From Glutinoglossum americanum (taxonomy: Eukaryota > Ascomycota > Geoglossomycetes > Geoglossales > Geoglossaceae), in NCBI GenBank assembly GCA_020080175.1, contig JAGHQL010000042.1:43720-107719 (forward strand): a DNA stretch of 64,000 nt, written 5' to 3'. The notes below the pieces were generated by a model, which ran no database searches, had not been told where the DNA came from, and saw only the letters and a program-made list of their open reading frames with translations. Made by a program: the position numbers and the translations under genes. Shown here piece after piece: positions 20,066-32,450 of the stretch. The number at the start of each line of letters is the position of its first letter. The first letter of the stretch is position 1.

Positions 20066-22524
20066 ATGTCGAATCCACCGAAGCTACCAGAAATGCCCCC
20101 GGAGGTTATCATTGTTGGTGTGGACGTGGGCTTGACATACACAGGTACGTGGTCTGGAAAGAGGGGGCTTTCTTTCTCCGCGTTCTACTGGGGTTTGCCT
20201 CGTTGCTATCTAGTCTGCCTGTGCCACGTGCTACTAAAGTATGTGGTTATTCTACTAGACTAAAGTACCGGGTGGTGTTGTCATAGGGGTCGCATTTTCC
20301 ACAACCGATATGAAAGAGCCGCATGTCATCAACTCCTGGCCAGGCACCTCGGATATCGCGAACAAGGTCCCAACTGCCGTTTGCTATCGCGCGGGCATCA
20401 AGGGCATCGTATCGTGGGGCTTTGGGTGCCCCTCGCCGGATAACCTGGGCCGTGGGATGGAGGTGAAGGACTGCTTCAAGCTCTATCTCGATCCAAATGT
20501 CCTAAACAATACGTTCAGAGAGCATCACGAATACGCGGTTGGAAGACCCGAGGATGTGCGGATGTGGTTCACGGATTTCTTGACGGTGCTCTACAACCAT
20601 ACTGCCGAATTTATCAGGAAATACCTGGGACTGGGTGATTGGGATTCGAGTAGTGTGGAGTATATCTTCAGCGTGCCGACTACTTGGAAAGACCTTGCGG
20701 TGGTTGAGAACTTTAGGACTATCGTGAGCGATGCTGGCTTCGGAAAGTCAAAGAGGCACTCTGTGGCGATCGAATTGACCGAGGCGGAGGCTGCGGCGGT
20801 CTACACGGCGAGGAGTCCAAAACACCAGCGCCCCGTAAGCGTTTCGAGCGGGGACCCAGAATCGGCGGGTGGGCCTTTTGCCGAGGAACCTAGGGTACAG
20901 GAAGGCCACACGCTACTTGTTTGCGATTCTGGAGGTGGAACGACCGTGAGCTTTCCGTGCAACCCTCTCGCTTCGTCATCCAGCTGACACGGTCGCCCAG
21001 GACATCAGCGTTCTCAAAGTCGTTTCTGTGAAAAACTTCGAGGAGGGCAAAGGCGAAAAGGTGGATATTGCTGAGCTGGAACAACTTGATGTCGTCGATG
21101 GTTTGCCTCCCGCATCCCACCTCAAGTGGCTCTCTGTCTATTGACACCGCCACCCTCTCTCATAGGTAAAGCAATCGGCTCCGTCGAGATCGACCAGGCT
21201 TTTGAAGCAGAAGTCGAGAGGCGTCTCAACTTCATCCGCAGCGAAGGCGAACCCCGTCAGTCCCTAGAGTTTGCTGCGCGTAAGATGGCTAAAACGCGAT
21301 TCCAGCCCATCAAAACCACCTTCGGAGAAGGGCGCGGAAATCTCGATGTAATTAGAATACAAGTTCCGGGTTTACCGAAGGATTTCAGACATGTGGAAGC
21401 CGACATCGAAAACGGGAGGATGATATTTACTCAGTAAGTAGGAACTTTGAAGCCGGCTCCTTTTCATTGATAAATTCAGCCAAATGACTAGTCTGGGGAG
21501 GAAAGGGATCATATCCGGAAGATGTTCGACGCGCAGATCACTCGTATCTTCGATGTCATCGACACACAGCTTGGGCGCCTCCAACGCAATAAGTCATTAG
21601 AGCAAGTCGTAAGTGATTTTTGATCCCTCGCCCTCTATCTGGAAGTCAACTGACAGCCGATTCCAGTCACATTTCGTCCTTTCGGGTGGCCTCTGTTCTT
21701 CCCAATATGTTCAAGATTGCATTTCGAGGCGCTACGGCCCAGACGGCCGTGGAGCGGAGGTTCTTGTCTCTCTAGACCCGTGAGTAGGCTAACTAAGAAC
21801 ACCATCTCCCCCTCTCTCTCTAACGAGGTTCGGCAGCCAACTCGCCGTTTGCAAAGGACTAGTCATCGACCGTGTCCACCGTCTAAAGCATGGCGTCTCC
21901 ATTCTCTCCACCCGATGTTGTCGCGCTTCCTACGGCATTCTCTTCAACGAACTCTACGACAGGAGAAAACACTCCAAACAAAGAATGCCGCCGCGTAAGG
22001 GCCCGACCGACCGAAAGGAATACGCCGTCGACCAGATCTGGTGGCTCATCCTCCAGGGTCAGACCATTAAACGGGACGAGGCCATCGGGAAGAGATTCTA
22101 CCGTATCGCTGAAAACCCGAATATGGTTTGGAAGGATACGATCGCTATTTCGAGAGCCCCGCCTGAGCGCCTCCCACCTAGCATCTATGAGGGTGATGCC
22201 CAAAAGGTCTGCGAGATCACGTCGGATTTAAGCGAGCGTGTCCTCATTTCGGGCATGGACGGCGTGAAGAAAAAGAAGCAAAAGGTGTTGGGCGTTGGGA
22301 TCGGAAAGGATTATTGGAAGATCCCGCATGAAGTGCTTGTGTACGTTGGCTCGGCGGATTTGAGGTTTGAGATTAAGTTTGCCGGGGATGTTATTGGGAA
22401 AAAGAATGAAATTCCGGTAAAATTCATGTATACGAACGAAGTTAGAGGGCAAGAGTGTGTGGGTGAAGGTAAGGGAGATGAGGATCTAGATCATGAGTGG
22501 CATCATGGTTTGGTTGCAGGTTAA
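20066..22524 (+). CDS. Hsp70-like (HSPA12-type) ATPase-fold protein
   Basis: Fungal Hsp70-like protein with an actin-type ATPase domain but no normal substrate domain. Seven exons: 20066-20144, 20287-20945, 21001-21100, 21166-21433, about 21491-21608, 21667-21779, 21828-22524, giving about 677 residues if read through. Phosphate-1 loop DVGLTYTG (about 20-27), phosphate-2 DSGGGTTD (about 240-247) and adenosine motif LSGGLCSS (about 413-420) are all present, so ATP binding is plausible. The fourth intron is a problem: a GTAAGT donor and CTAG acceptor leave exon 5 one base out of phase, while the correct frame (DHIRKMFDAQITRIFDVIDTQLGRL) resumes at once. All other joins are clean. Either a one-base indel has broken the gene, the sequence has an error, or splicing is unusual. 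Client and role unknown. Confidence 0.75.
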
Positions 22525-23924
22525 TAATTGATTATTTAAAACACGGAAATATCAGACGTATGTATAAAGAAGCATACACCCTATTAAAGAGGGATTAGCT
22601 CAACTAGGACGAAGCTAATATATGCCCCTAGATAGATAGAATTAATCCTAGGGTAGCTAGCTACTAGATGGGATCCGGGCAAGTCGAGGAACGACAACCG
22701 GATCCACTATATCTGTCCTAGGAGCAAAACAACTCTATATAAGTAAACACTACACTGTCCGACGTGCAAGCCATATACAAGGAATCAAGCCATACCGCCT
22801 CGCTAACCTGTAAACCCCCTTTTACAACACCAAATTCTGCACAAACACGTCCTTTTCATCATTCTAACTGCCGTTCTTTACTATGACCAGCTTCCCTCTG
22901 GTATAAAGAAACTCTAGCCGCGGGACTCACGACGAGCGAGAATACTGCCTGTATCTGGAAACCGGCCCCCTTCCGTGCGGTGCGAAGCGCCTTGTGCATT
23001 CAACCGGAAATCGAGGGGGTTTTTTTTTTTTTTTTGAAAAAAAGCGGGGACTGTATGGCGGCTGGCTTTTTGGGGCTTTTGGGAAGTTCTGGTCTCTAGG
23101 GAGCTGGGAAGGAAGTATGCTGGTTTTTATACGTGCTCTTCGTTGGTCTTTGGGTTGATGTGTGGCGTTTCGTCTGCTAGGGCCAAGCGTCTTCAAAATG
23201 GGCCCGCCCGCGGAATTTGTTGGAATATTTTCCCCTTTTTCAGGAGTTAGATAGACTACGTGCGTATAGCTCGGGCTTCGCCCTCGCTCGGTTCTAGCCT
23301 TCGTCCGCTTCTCGTACCTCTAGCGGGAATCGCTGAGAAACTGTTTTGGGATATATAGTTTTTTTGGGCTTTCCGGTAGAGCACAACGGGCGGTTTTCAA
23401 AGTTGCAGGAAAAAGACCAAATTTCTGGTGGGTGTTGGTGGAGCTACTACTACTATAGTGATGTTTTGCTTGCGCGGTTTTCGGTGCACATGGATTGTTG
23501 TGCTTATTATTATAAAAAAAAGTAGGGATATCGTACTACATGCTATCATCCACAGGTCCCGCAATTCTAGTATTCATTGTTGGCGGTGCTTGGTGGAGAC
23601 ACAGTGGGCTGGTAGGCGTACAAAGCATGGGCGGTATCACCTCTGCGAACTCGAGTCCACATTAATGGGTCGTTACTTGTCCCCAATTTTTATTCTAGTC
23701 ATTAGGAAAATCATAGCAACTTTCCTTCGTTTGTGGTACGCTGATGGAGCCACAAACTCTTCAGGTTGCTGTAGGGCATGATTATAGAAGCTAGAAACCT
23801 GTCGTGATTATAACGTCTTGCAAAGCCCAAAAGACAAACCGGTGGGGCGTGAAAGGTTGGTTGCAAGCAGTGGCTTGGTGACCGGCACGTGTCCATTCGA
23901 GGCTCTCCCTACAGTGCCGTCTGT
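22525..23924. other. Noncoding region with poly-T tract and an ankyrin remnant
   Basis: No intact gene. A T(15) run lies near 23,020. From about 23,790 to 23,924, minus-strand reading in shifting frames gives ankyrin-like scraps (ASNGHVPVTKPLLA), directly downstream of the kinase-ankyrin stop codon. Confidence 0.4.
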
Positions 23925-24510
23925 CTAGGAGTATCCTGCGATGTCGCCTTCCTTCCCGAGTAGCAAGTTGAGGATCGGCGCATACCCTTGCGAGGCCGCA
24001 TGCTGTAATACCGTCCGTCCCCAAATATCTTTTGCCGCAACGTCAGCTCCCTTCTCAAGTAGCAGCTTGGTGATCAGTATGTGTCCTCCTGAGACTGCCA
24101 ACTGCAGTGCTGTCCGTCCGGAATAGTCCTTCACCTCAATGTCGGCCCCCTTTTCGAGTAGCAGCTTGACAATCGGCTCGTGCCCATTCGAGGTCGCCCA
24201 TTGGAGTGCTGTCCATCCACTCTTGCTCTTCGCCTCAACGTCAGCACCCCTCTCAAGCAGCAGATTGACGACCAGCTCGTGCCCATTCGAGGCTGCTCTC
24301 TGCAGCACTGTCCATCTACCCTTGCCCTTCGCCTCAACGTCAGCACCCCTTTCAAGCAGTAGATTGACGACCAACTCGTGCCCATTCGAGACTGCTCTCT
24401 GCAGAACTGTCCATCCATCCTTGTCCTTCGCCTCAATGTCAGCTCCCCTTTCGAGTAGTAGCTTGACGATCGGCTCGTGCCCGTTTGAGGCCGCCTTTTG
24501 CAACAGGTAA
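23925..24510 (-). repeat. 99-bp ankyrin-coding tandem array
   Basis: About six head-to-tail 99-bp units encode the ankyrin repeats at the C-terminus of the kinase gene. The middle units are the most alike; the last two are diverged (DIWGRTVLQHAASQGY) and the final one is cut short. Confidence 0.9.
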
Positions 24511-26199
24511 TGGCAAACTTGTCTCTTGGAGCGCTTTTGTAGGTATGAATGTGGTAGGTTTTCGTCATTCTCGACGAGAAGAGGGCGCCAAGGGTCGGCG
24601 TCATAATTATTACCATATTTGGCCACTTCCTCAGCAGCTAGACTCTCTGGTCCCGCATCGCAGCAGTTGCTTGGGCCAAAGAGCGCTGCTAATTTTTGGG
24701 CTCTCGGACGTTTCTCTGGATCTGGCTCTAACATGCTTAAGGTAATTGCGATAACGCGGTCATTCCTCTCAATTGCGGTAAATGAGGTATCTTGGTCAAT
24801 GGTAGTAAGATATGGCTTTGATCCTCGAAGCAAATCCGCCCACTCGTAGACCCATTGAAGATTAGCGTGAAAAGATCCATCTATGCCGCCGTGGCAACGG
24901 TAATCCTCAAAATCATCCAAAGTCTTACTGCAAAGGATTGTGTGCATTTCCAAGAAGACACAGCCCATGGAGAATATATCCGCCGACCTTCCCCACTTGC
25001 CACCACGATACACCTCTGGTGCGCAATACTTTGGCGTTTTAGTAATCATGCTATCCGTTTGGCTGTGGTCAAGCTGAGAAAAAGAACGAGAGATCCCAAA
25101 ATCCGCAATGTAAACGTGGTGACGGTTCTCGTATCGTTCATGTTCCTTAACGAGTATATTTGCAGGTTTGATATCCATATGTTTGGTTGTCCTATCATGA
25201 ATGAATTTAAGGGCGCTTGATAGACATCCGAAAAAGCTTCCGAAACTGAGTATTGTGAGATAATTCCAGTAGCCTATAGGATTTGACGTCAGTGCTTGTT
25301 GGACGGGTGTTAACCCCTCGGTGGTATGACGCCATCGATTCCCCATAGCACAAGCACGTCACCGTGCCCTAGGCACACACACATCTCCTCTCTTCGCTTT
25401 TGTATTCTAGTCTAATCAATACATCCTCTCTTACCCTACCTACGTTCCACAGTGCTTGCGTAACGCGTTCCATGAAAGTCGAGAGGTCATAGTCAGCAGC
25501 AGGATATAGTAGAATCGCAAAAGTTTTGCCTTGGGTATAGCTTCCTACAAGCTGTACGATATGGGCATGTCGCAGCTTCTGCAAGTGCTCGACTTCGTTG
25601 ATGGCGTCATCTAACCTCAGCCTTACGCAGCACTTCATCGATTTCCTCGCCAGCAAAATCCGTCTGCACCGTACCTTATCTATTCTGGCTGTGTTTGAAG
25701 AACCGATACGATGAAGAACCTCCAAGGGAACACTATCAGTTGGCTTGAATTCAACATGCTGGCCTGCACCTGCAATTCTACCCGACCAGTTCCGCTCCTC
25801 TTCTATTGGTAGGAGCAAACCTTTCTCTTTAACGAGTCTCCCATACTCAGAGTTCCGGATTTTTGGGGAATATGGTCTGTCATCCGCTAGAGGTGGGAGA
25901 TCACTTCTGACTGCGGGCGAAGAACGAGCGCTATAAAAGCTGGCGGCGTTAGAAGAACGAGCGCTAAAAAAGTTGGTGGCGTTAGAAGAACAAGCACTAA
26001 AAAAGCTGGTGGCATTAGAAGAACGAGCGCTAAAAGAGCTGGCGGCGTTAGAAGAACGGGCGCTGGAATAGTTAGCTGAGCTGGGGGGTGAGGAACGAAT
26101 AGAGCTGCCCCCATTGGCGGATGAATTGTGAGTATTCACACGGTTAACTAAGGTATGTGTTTTATTCCCCAAAGTCACGGATTTGGCTCCTAGTCTCAT
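23925..26199 (-). CDS. Ser/Thr protein kinase fused to ankyrin repeats
   Basis: Exons 26199-25440 and 25273-23925 join in phase across a 166-nt intron to 702 residues. Residues about 40-95 are a Ser/Ala/Phe-rich low-complexity tract. The kinase domain follows: the Gly-rich loop is eroded (RIGSSNTARIDKV), the ATP Lys is likely K186 (LARKSMK), helix-C Glu about 202-204, the catalytic loop reads HMDIKPANIL (D287, HMD in place of HRD), DFG is intact (D311), and APE reads CAPEV. From about residue 510 six 33-residue ankyrin repeats follow, very alike (SNGHE-VVNLLLERGADVEAK), then a stop. Catalytic residues suggest activity. Such kinase-ankyrin fusions are, by analogy, proposed as recognition or signalling proteins in fungi; the target is unknown. 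The near-identical repeats imply recent duplication. Confidence 0.83.
25920..26068 (-). repeat. 33-bp tandem repeat in the kinase N-terminus
   Basis: About four and a half copies of a 33-bp unit keep the frame and encode an 11-residue unit, SARSSNA(A/T)SFF. It lies between the N-terminus and the kinase domain and is probably a variable-length disordered linker. Confidence 0.85.
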
Positions 26200-27971
26200 G
26201 TTTCAGCGTGAATTGGGTCGGCCAGATGTACACACAATGAAAGAAAGCCATGTGAAGACAAGCAGGAGTGTTATATCAACTCACCAGGCCACTCGTGTGA
26301 AGCCATTAGCACGGAAATGAACAATCCGGGACGGGGTTTATAGATTTGGTAAGGACGGCGAATCTTCAAATTGGAGAACAACTAGCACTTGATAGTCCGT
26401 GTGGTTGAGAGTAGAATATCATCAACGGTGATTCTGATCGATCTTCTCTGGACCGAAGGTGAAATTGATCAAAGGCGCCCGAACGAGTTCCGGCAGCCCC
26501 GCAGTTTCGCCTTCCCAATGCATTTTGTACATATTATTAGTAGTTAGGCTGGCGAGGCTGACTGACCCCCACTCGACGTATATGGTTGAGAGAGCCGGCT
26601 CCACCTCAACATGATGCGCCTCCAGACCACAGTCAACAATAAAGAAGCAAGTGGACATGGCCTCGACTGCTATTTGTTAAGACATTAGCACCTCTTTTGT
26701 CGTTAAGGGCTATTTCATGGTAGGTTTTTTGTATGGTATAGCACTTAGCCGTGCTTCCTTATTCGCATCGCATTACACTGCATGTCCGGATGAGTATCGC
26801 CAAGACGAGAGCTAGTTGCTTAGTAACTAGCCCGTGCCGGGGGGTAGTTACTAAACGGCCTGCCCACGACATCGAGACGAGCATGAGCCTAGCTCTACCA
26901 TCATTAAGGGAAGACCTAAGGGTCAAGGTGGTAGAGCAATTTAGCCTACCATGGAGACTTTTAAGCATGCCATTAACTATGGGTTTACCGTGCATGGTAT
27001 GGTATCCTTAGAGGACATGAGGAAACCACTGTCCGTCACATCCACGCTAACTAGAACCGACTCACGAAGTGCTATTCTACCCCCTGGAATTTCCAAGTTC
27101 GGTAGACTTGCTTATCTTCTTCAATCGCCTCAGCAAAATCTGTCCCCCTGGCACAATGGTCGATATGCTCAAGCTGGAGCAGCGCAACGTGTATAAATAA
27201 GCCCTCTAGAACGCTTATCCCCAGCAGCCTTCCCACATAGCAATTAATACATTCAATTCCGTTGCTACATACATTCTATGAAAAATATCCCCTTTTTCCG
27301 AACCGCATGACCTCCAACACTCCAAATAACCACACGACCTCTTCCACATGTTGGGTGTAAAAGCGGCGGTTTAGCAAATGACAACAAAGATGAAGGCGTG
27401 CAGCTGAGAGGGCATACCAAAGAGTGCTGGGAGTGGCACTAAAAAGCCGGTGCCAAATATGGGATCTGGCTCAGCCCGCTAGCGCAAGCATAGGGCGGCG
27501 TGCTCACCCGCCGAAACGGAACTGGCTGTAGTCTTCTTCTGTTCTTGGCCTGCCACTTTCTCGCCTCAACACGACAGAATCTCTGCCTTACCTTAAGTTT
27601 ACCATTTCAACACTATCAGCTTTCCCCACTGATCTGTTTTGTGCCTATTGAGCTTTCTCCATACTAGGCGGTGAGCTGGCTAGGCCAACTCAGCCTATAT
27701 AGCAGAGACCCCTCCATAGCTTAATAAAACACACCCAGCTTTTTACATACCATAGATTTCATACCTCCCCAGATATCGCAACTCACAATCTCGTTGCACT
27801 GCCTACTATAGGCCGAGTGCCAGAAATTGCATCCCTAGAGTGATCAAGAACTAATATTGAATCCGCATGTGGTTCTGCCGACCAGGCCCCATCTCGGCTT
27901 TGAAATAGACTCCTATCTCACGCGGATCAAACCCTCCGTTAAGCTATCCAACGATATTCTCTGAATTCGTT
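26200..27971. other. Mostly noncoding, one short unassigned frame
   Basis: A 78-residue ATG-started minus-strand frame at 26,422-26,658 (MSTCFFIVDCGLEAHHVE...) has balanced composition but no family I know; it may be an exon or chance. A perfect 7-bp-stem hairpin (GCTAGTT/AACTAGC) is at 26,811-26,831. Nothing else is supported. Confidence 0.3.
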
Positions 27972-28621
27972 ATGCCTACCCCTTCAGAATGCGAGGCGCT
28001 CTGGGGCGAACGATTGGCGAACGGCTACAAATTTGACCACGGAAAGTCTGTTCGAGAGAAATGGCCCACTAGAGACGAGCAATTGGAGTACTACAGATGG
28101 TCGAAGAAACGAGCCGATGAAAGGTTTGCGGAGTTTTTCTGTACACCCACCTCCCGAGAGGACCTCAAAGAGATGATTGCCAAGATGAATTGCAACAGTG
28201 CGATGGATCGCGGAAAACTTGTGAGCGCAGTGGAACGGGCTGTCGTACCCTGGTTTCTAGTTGGTGAAATGGCGAAGTCTACCGGATTCTTCCTGGCGTA
28301 TATGGATCGCAGACTGGCCAGCCGATGCCGAAGACCGACGGCGAACTGGTTCCAGCCAATGTCCTTGGCGTGAATACCAATGTCCAACCTAGCAACCCTG
28401 CTCGATCTCGAAAGGCAGACTTCTCAGAAATGAGCAATAAATCGAACGAATCTGACGATCCAGGAACTAGTGGCTTTGTCTTTCATCAAATCGGCACCCT
28501 CGAGGTCTGGGGCGCTGAACGCCACAAGCTACAAAGCTTTGAAAATGCAGGCGGAAAAAGAAAAGGGGTAAATATTTTGATGATCAACATCCTTATAGAT
28601 CGGCGGCTGGACATACCCTAA
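27972..28621 (+). pseudogene. Hypothetical gene, apparently frameshifted
   Basis: An ATG-started frame (27,972-28,373) encodes a charged, folded-looking protein (MPTPSECEALWGERLANGYKFDHGKSVREKWPTRDEQLEYYRW...). Near 28,310-28,325 protein-like sequence switches to another frame (MPKTDGELVPANVLGVNTNVQPSNPARSRKADFSEMSNKSNESDDPG...) and continues to 28,621. The overlap is too short for an intron, so a one- or two-base indel is the simplest reading. Family not recognised. If the frames are joined the product would be about 215 residues with a disordered tail. Confidence 0.42.
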
Positions 28622-31567
28622 TAATTACCAATATGATCCCAGCGCAAGTTTCCCGTTGGCTCCTGGTCAGGCAGCCCTTATTCCTGGAGAAGGCCCTATG
28701 GATATGACCACCCCCACGTACATAACACTTGCAGCCTCTGCTATCAGTACGTTGAAAAATTCAAGAAGCGAGATAGTAACAAAACTCTTACAACCATGCA
28801 CTGTAATACTAATTCCCTTTTCCGGGTTTTCACGTTAGATATATTCAAGTCACATAGTCAATTCCAAGATACGCTTTCTCAGGACGCCCAATTGATCGTA
28901 TACACACAACTTCTATTCTTATCAGTAGCTGCTCTACATACTTTTGTATCCTCCGTTGCCTCAACCCCCCTGCACGCAGCATAACCGCCTAACACAATTG
29001 AACAGCTCCGTCATGTCGGATGGTGCCTGCTGCCGTCCTGTCCTCTATCCCGTCCCATCCCGCGGAGGCCTCCAACCCCCTATTCGCGGCGGGGCCGTAG
29101 TGCTTCTCTATATGAGTTAGCTAGATTCTCATATGCTGATAGCCACAGGCGGTGCCTTAAGCAATAGCAATTGAATCTTTACTCGCCTTGAATGCTCCCC
29201 TCGCCCACTCGTCCTAAACCATAACCACAAGGCTTTGCTCTATTTCTCTGGTGACATTCCTCGCTTCTGCCAGTCCCTGCCGCACTGGAGGCTAGCCTCT
29301 ATTTCCACACAGGCAAGAGCATTCCCACCTCTTTTGGCCCAATCAAAGCGGCAAAGGTAACTTTTTTATATGCCCAGACGCAAGCCTCGCAGGCGCTTGG
29401 TAGCCCATCACGCCCTGACAAGCATAGCAGCATTGCAGTGCCTTCAATTGCTTATCGAACGGCTGCCCTGTTTCAGACAACCGTCCAAGGAAATCAGGGT
29501 GCAGGCCCTCTTTCATGGCTGCGATAGCCCGAAAGTGTATCTAGTGCAGCTTTTCTTTGTTACCCCAACCACTCATAGAGATAGGCGGAACCACCCGCCG
29601 CTCCACTGTGTGCAGAACTTGGAAAGAAGGCTGCATGAGCGCGGGCGGCTAGAGAGCTATCAGACTGGGATTACCGGCTCTCAGCTAATAGCTCTCTGGC
29701 CACCCGCGCTCGTGTGATGGCATACAGAGAACATCTTTGGCGCCCCATCTGCTCGTATGTTCTTTACCGCAAATTCCCCAAAATCTACCTTAGGAGTAGG
29801 TGGTAAATTCAAATATTTTACCAATATTCACTGCAAAAATCGGTGGGTTACTCAAGTGGATATGTTTGCAAGACCAGCAGTACTTCTAGACATGGGGCTA
29901 GCTAGCCTAGCCGAAAGCGCCGTGATGGCTTTTCCATCCAGAATTCTAAAGAGGGTTTGCTAGAGTTCCTTAGTCCAAAAGAAAGGTGGTGGAAACTTGC
30001 CGGATTTAGAGAGAGGATGCAGTTTCTGCAGCTTCCAGAAAGTCTTTGTCCCCTTGACCCCCATAGCTGTCGCGTCGTCGTCCGCCGGCTCGTCCGTGCT
30101 CGGTCCCGTAACCCCACCTGTATTGCTAGCCATCTATACTAGCGTTTGGTTCGCTGCTGGGGAGCGGTTACTGCTGGTGCGGAGGATGGTGACCTTCTAT
30201 GCGATCCGCTTCAAGAAGTCCATTCGCGAGGCCGGGTCGATCCCGATCGTCTGGGACCGAATGGTGCCCAGCAGACCGCAGTCTGAAGCACCCATCCCCA
30301 GCTCGATCCTCTTCGGAAATTTGCGAGTTAGGCTCTCGCTGGCGCGGTATCGACGCGGGGTAATGGTCGGCCCATCCGTCTCCAAGCTCTCAGTGGACTT
30401 TGTTTTTCCGCAGTTCCCTCCCACCAGCAGGGGGTATCGCAGTGTTGTGGTAAAGGGAGAGCCAGGAATAACTGGATGAGAGCAGCGATTCTTGGGGCCG
30501 CGGGCCCTGATAGAACAGGGTAAATAGGCCTTTACTTCCGCGGCGGTGGTGGGAGTTGACTAGACCGCGGTCTCTACCCGCCGGGTGTAGGCTCGTTGAA
30601 GCCTACTCAGGCGGGCAGAGGTAATGGTGCGTGCGGCTGATACCCGAGGGATGGGTGACAGTGCGGGCGGCGAGTTAGGCCGCCCGAAGGGGGCTATGGC
30701 AACGGCGAGGCACCTACTACATGGTTAGTGTAGGCTACACGAATGGGTGGGGTTTGACTTACTGGGTCGCACTGTTTCTTTGACAATACACATCGTTCGC
30801 ATTGTTAGCCCTCGACCGGCCGGCGATAGCGCAAAGTCGGATCCTCCGGGAGCGAAACCATGAGGGAGTGGAAGGAAAACTGGTGGCGGCTCAAAAAACG
30901 AATACACCTATCTCGTCTCCGTTGGGGTATAGGCAACTATCCCCGCGGCGAGAAGTACTGCTGCATGTAGTTTCTGAAATTGGGGTTGAGCACCGGGTTC
31001 TAAAATTTGTTGGGGTTCATCGACGGAAGGTTCGTCGTCAGAGCACCTATCGCCGGAGGGTTCGTATCTCCCAGCTTGGGGTCTTGTTTCTAGAGATTGG
31101 CTTGCTAATCATTTAGTAGGTCGCCTGGTGGTCGTGTAGGTGAGCGAAGTCCTCATGACCGAAAGTTGGTGGGCCAATCTGTCTTTGGCTGTCGCTATCG
31201 ATTTTCCTAACATCAGCAATCTCCTTATATGCTTCTATACTTTCTTCCGGTTTCTCGTCCAAACGGGCCAGGCACTCACTGCCTTCATCGCCGTCATCGC
31301 CCAGAATACCCTCAGCCTCCCCTAGCGGCGTACCATGGAGGTCTCTGCTACACTTCAATAGCCGCAGTTTGGACCGTCCCAAGAGGCCGCATTTGGATAA
31401 AGGGGAGATCCTTAGGAGAGCTAAAGCGGCAATTTGTTATCGGCGTCGTTGCTTCCTCTCACTGTGGTGGCTCCCCCAGACCCAGGCCTACGAAGTCTGG
31501 GTGGCCACCGTAGCAACCACTAATTAAGGGAAACCAACATGTCTCCCTAACGAACTGCTTCCCCCAT
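28622..31567. other. No gene seen; degraded sequence
   Basis: Short frames only. A plus-strand frame at 29,997-30,479 has no ATG context or family I recognise. Composition changes often, as expected of overlapping dead transposons. Confidence 0.35.
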
Positions 31568-32450
31568 TCACTCCTCCATCTCTTCTTTGTGCTCTAATGT
31601 CCTCTTCAAATCCCTCCTCATCACCGTCGTCGCAGCATGGGCTGCTCTAATCGACACGGCCTCCAGCTGTGCGTCCGTGCCCCTAGCAACTGCTGCCTTA
31701 GCCTCATCATCCTTCTCGAGATTCTGAATCTCTAAGGCAGTGGGTGATATGTCTGTATTATCACGGCTTTCTTGCACATATTGTGTCTCCTCCATTCTCT
31801 GCTTCTCCTGGCCAGCTGCTTTGTAGGCGACTGAGGTCCTGAGCTTAGAGAGTGCTTTGGACTCTGCCTTCCTGTCACCGCCTTTAGCTCGGTCCGCGTT
31901 CGCCTTCTATTTAGAGCGAAGGAGCCAGCAGATCCTGATCAGGTTCGTGTGTTTGGGAAGTAGCGGTGACGTGAGGGAGGTGGAGGCTACGTTGTCACGC
32001 TTTTCGTTAGCTCGTGCCTGGCTTCCGCTTGTAGACGCCGCGTCCGGGAATGGGACCTAGAGTCGGCGCTCGTACCCTGGATTGCAACTTAACCTCGGGG
32101 CTGCAGCATCTCATCATAGGCAGGACCGAAGCCCACTCGATCGGTCGCTTTATCGCTAGGTGGCTTGCGGTCCATCGTGAGGTCAATTGTTAGTTCTTTG
32201 AGGGCTGGGAGACTGAGAGACCTGTCGCCCTTGGTAGTAGAAGTAAAGGGAGTCTGGAGGCTGTTGCGAGCGGGGCTGAGATTTCCTGGGTACTGGAACA
32301 ACAAAAAAGCCCCAGGCTGAGCTAGGCAGGCGCAGTGACTGAAAGCTGTAGGACTTTCAACAGTCGGGTAGTGTCGCGAGCTGCCTGTGACCACGTGGGT
32401 GCAGCTGCGTTCCACGCAACTCGGTCCACGAGAAACCTGCCACCTCAATC
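31568..32450 (-). pseudogene. Decayed coiled-coil gag-like protein gene
   Basis: Minus-strand reading from about 31,880 to 31,568 gives ANADRAKGGDRKAESKALSKLRTSVAYKAAGQEKQRMEETQYVQESRDNT... ending RTLEHKEEMEE, a Lys/Glu/Ala-rich helix typical of the C-terminal parts of transposon gag-like proteins. A TAG interrupts the frame just upstream (about 31,905). Earlier sequence to 32,450 carries a further protein-like stretch (LKELTIDLTMDRKPPSDKATDRVGFGPAYDE) in another frame. Stops and frameshifts make it a relic. The link to a transposon is inferred from composition and setting. Confidence 0.4.
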
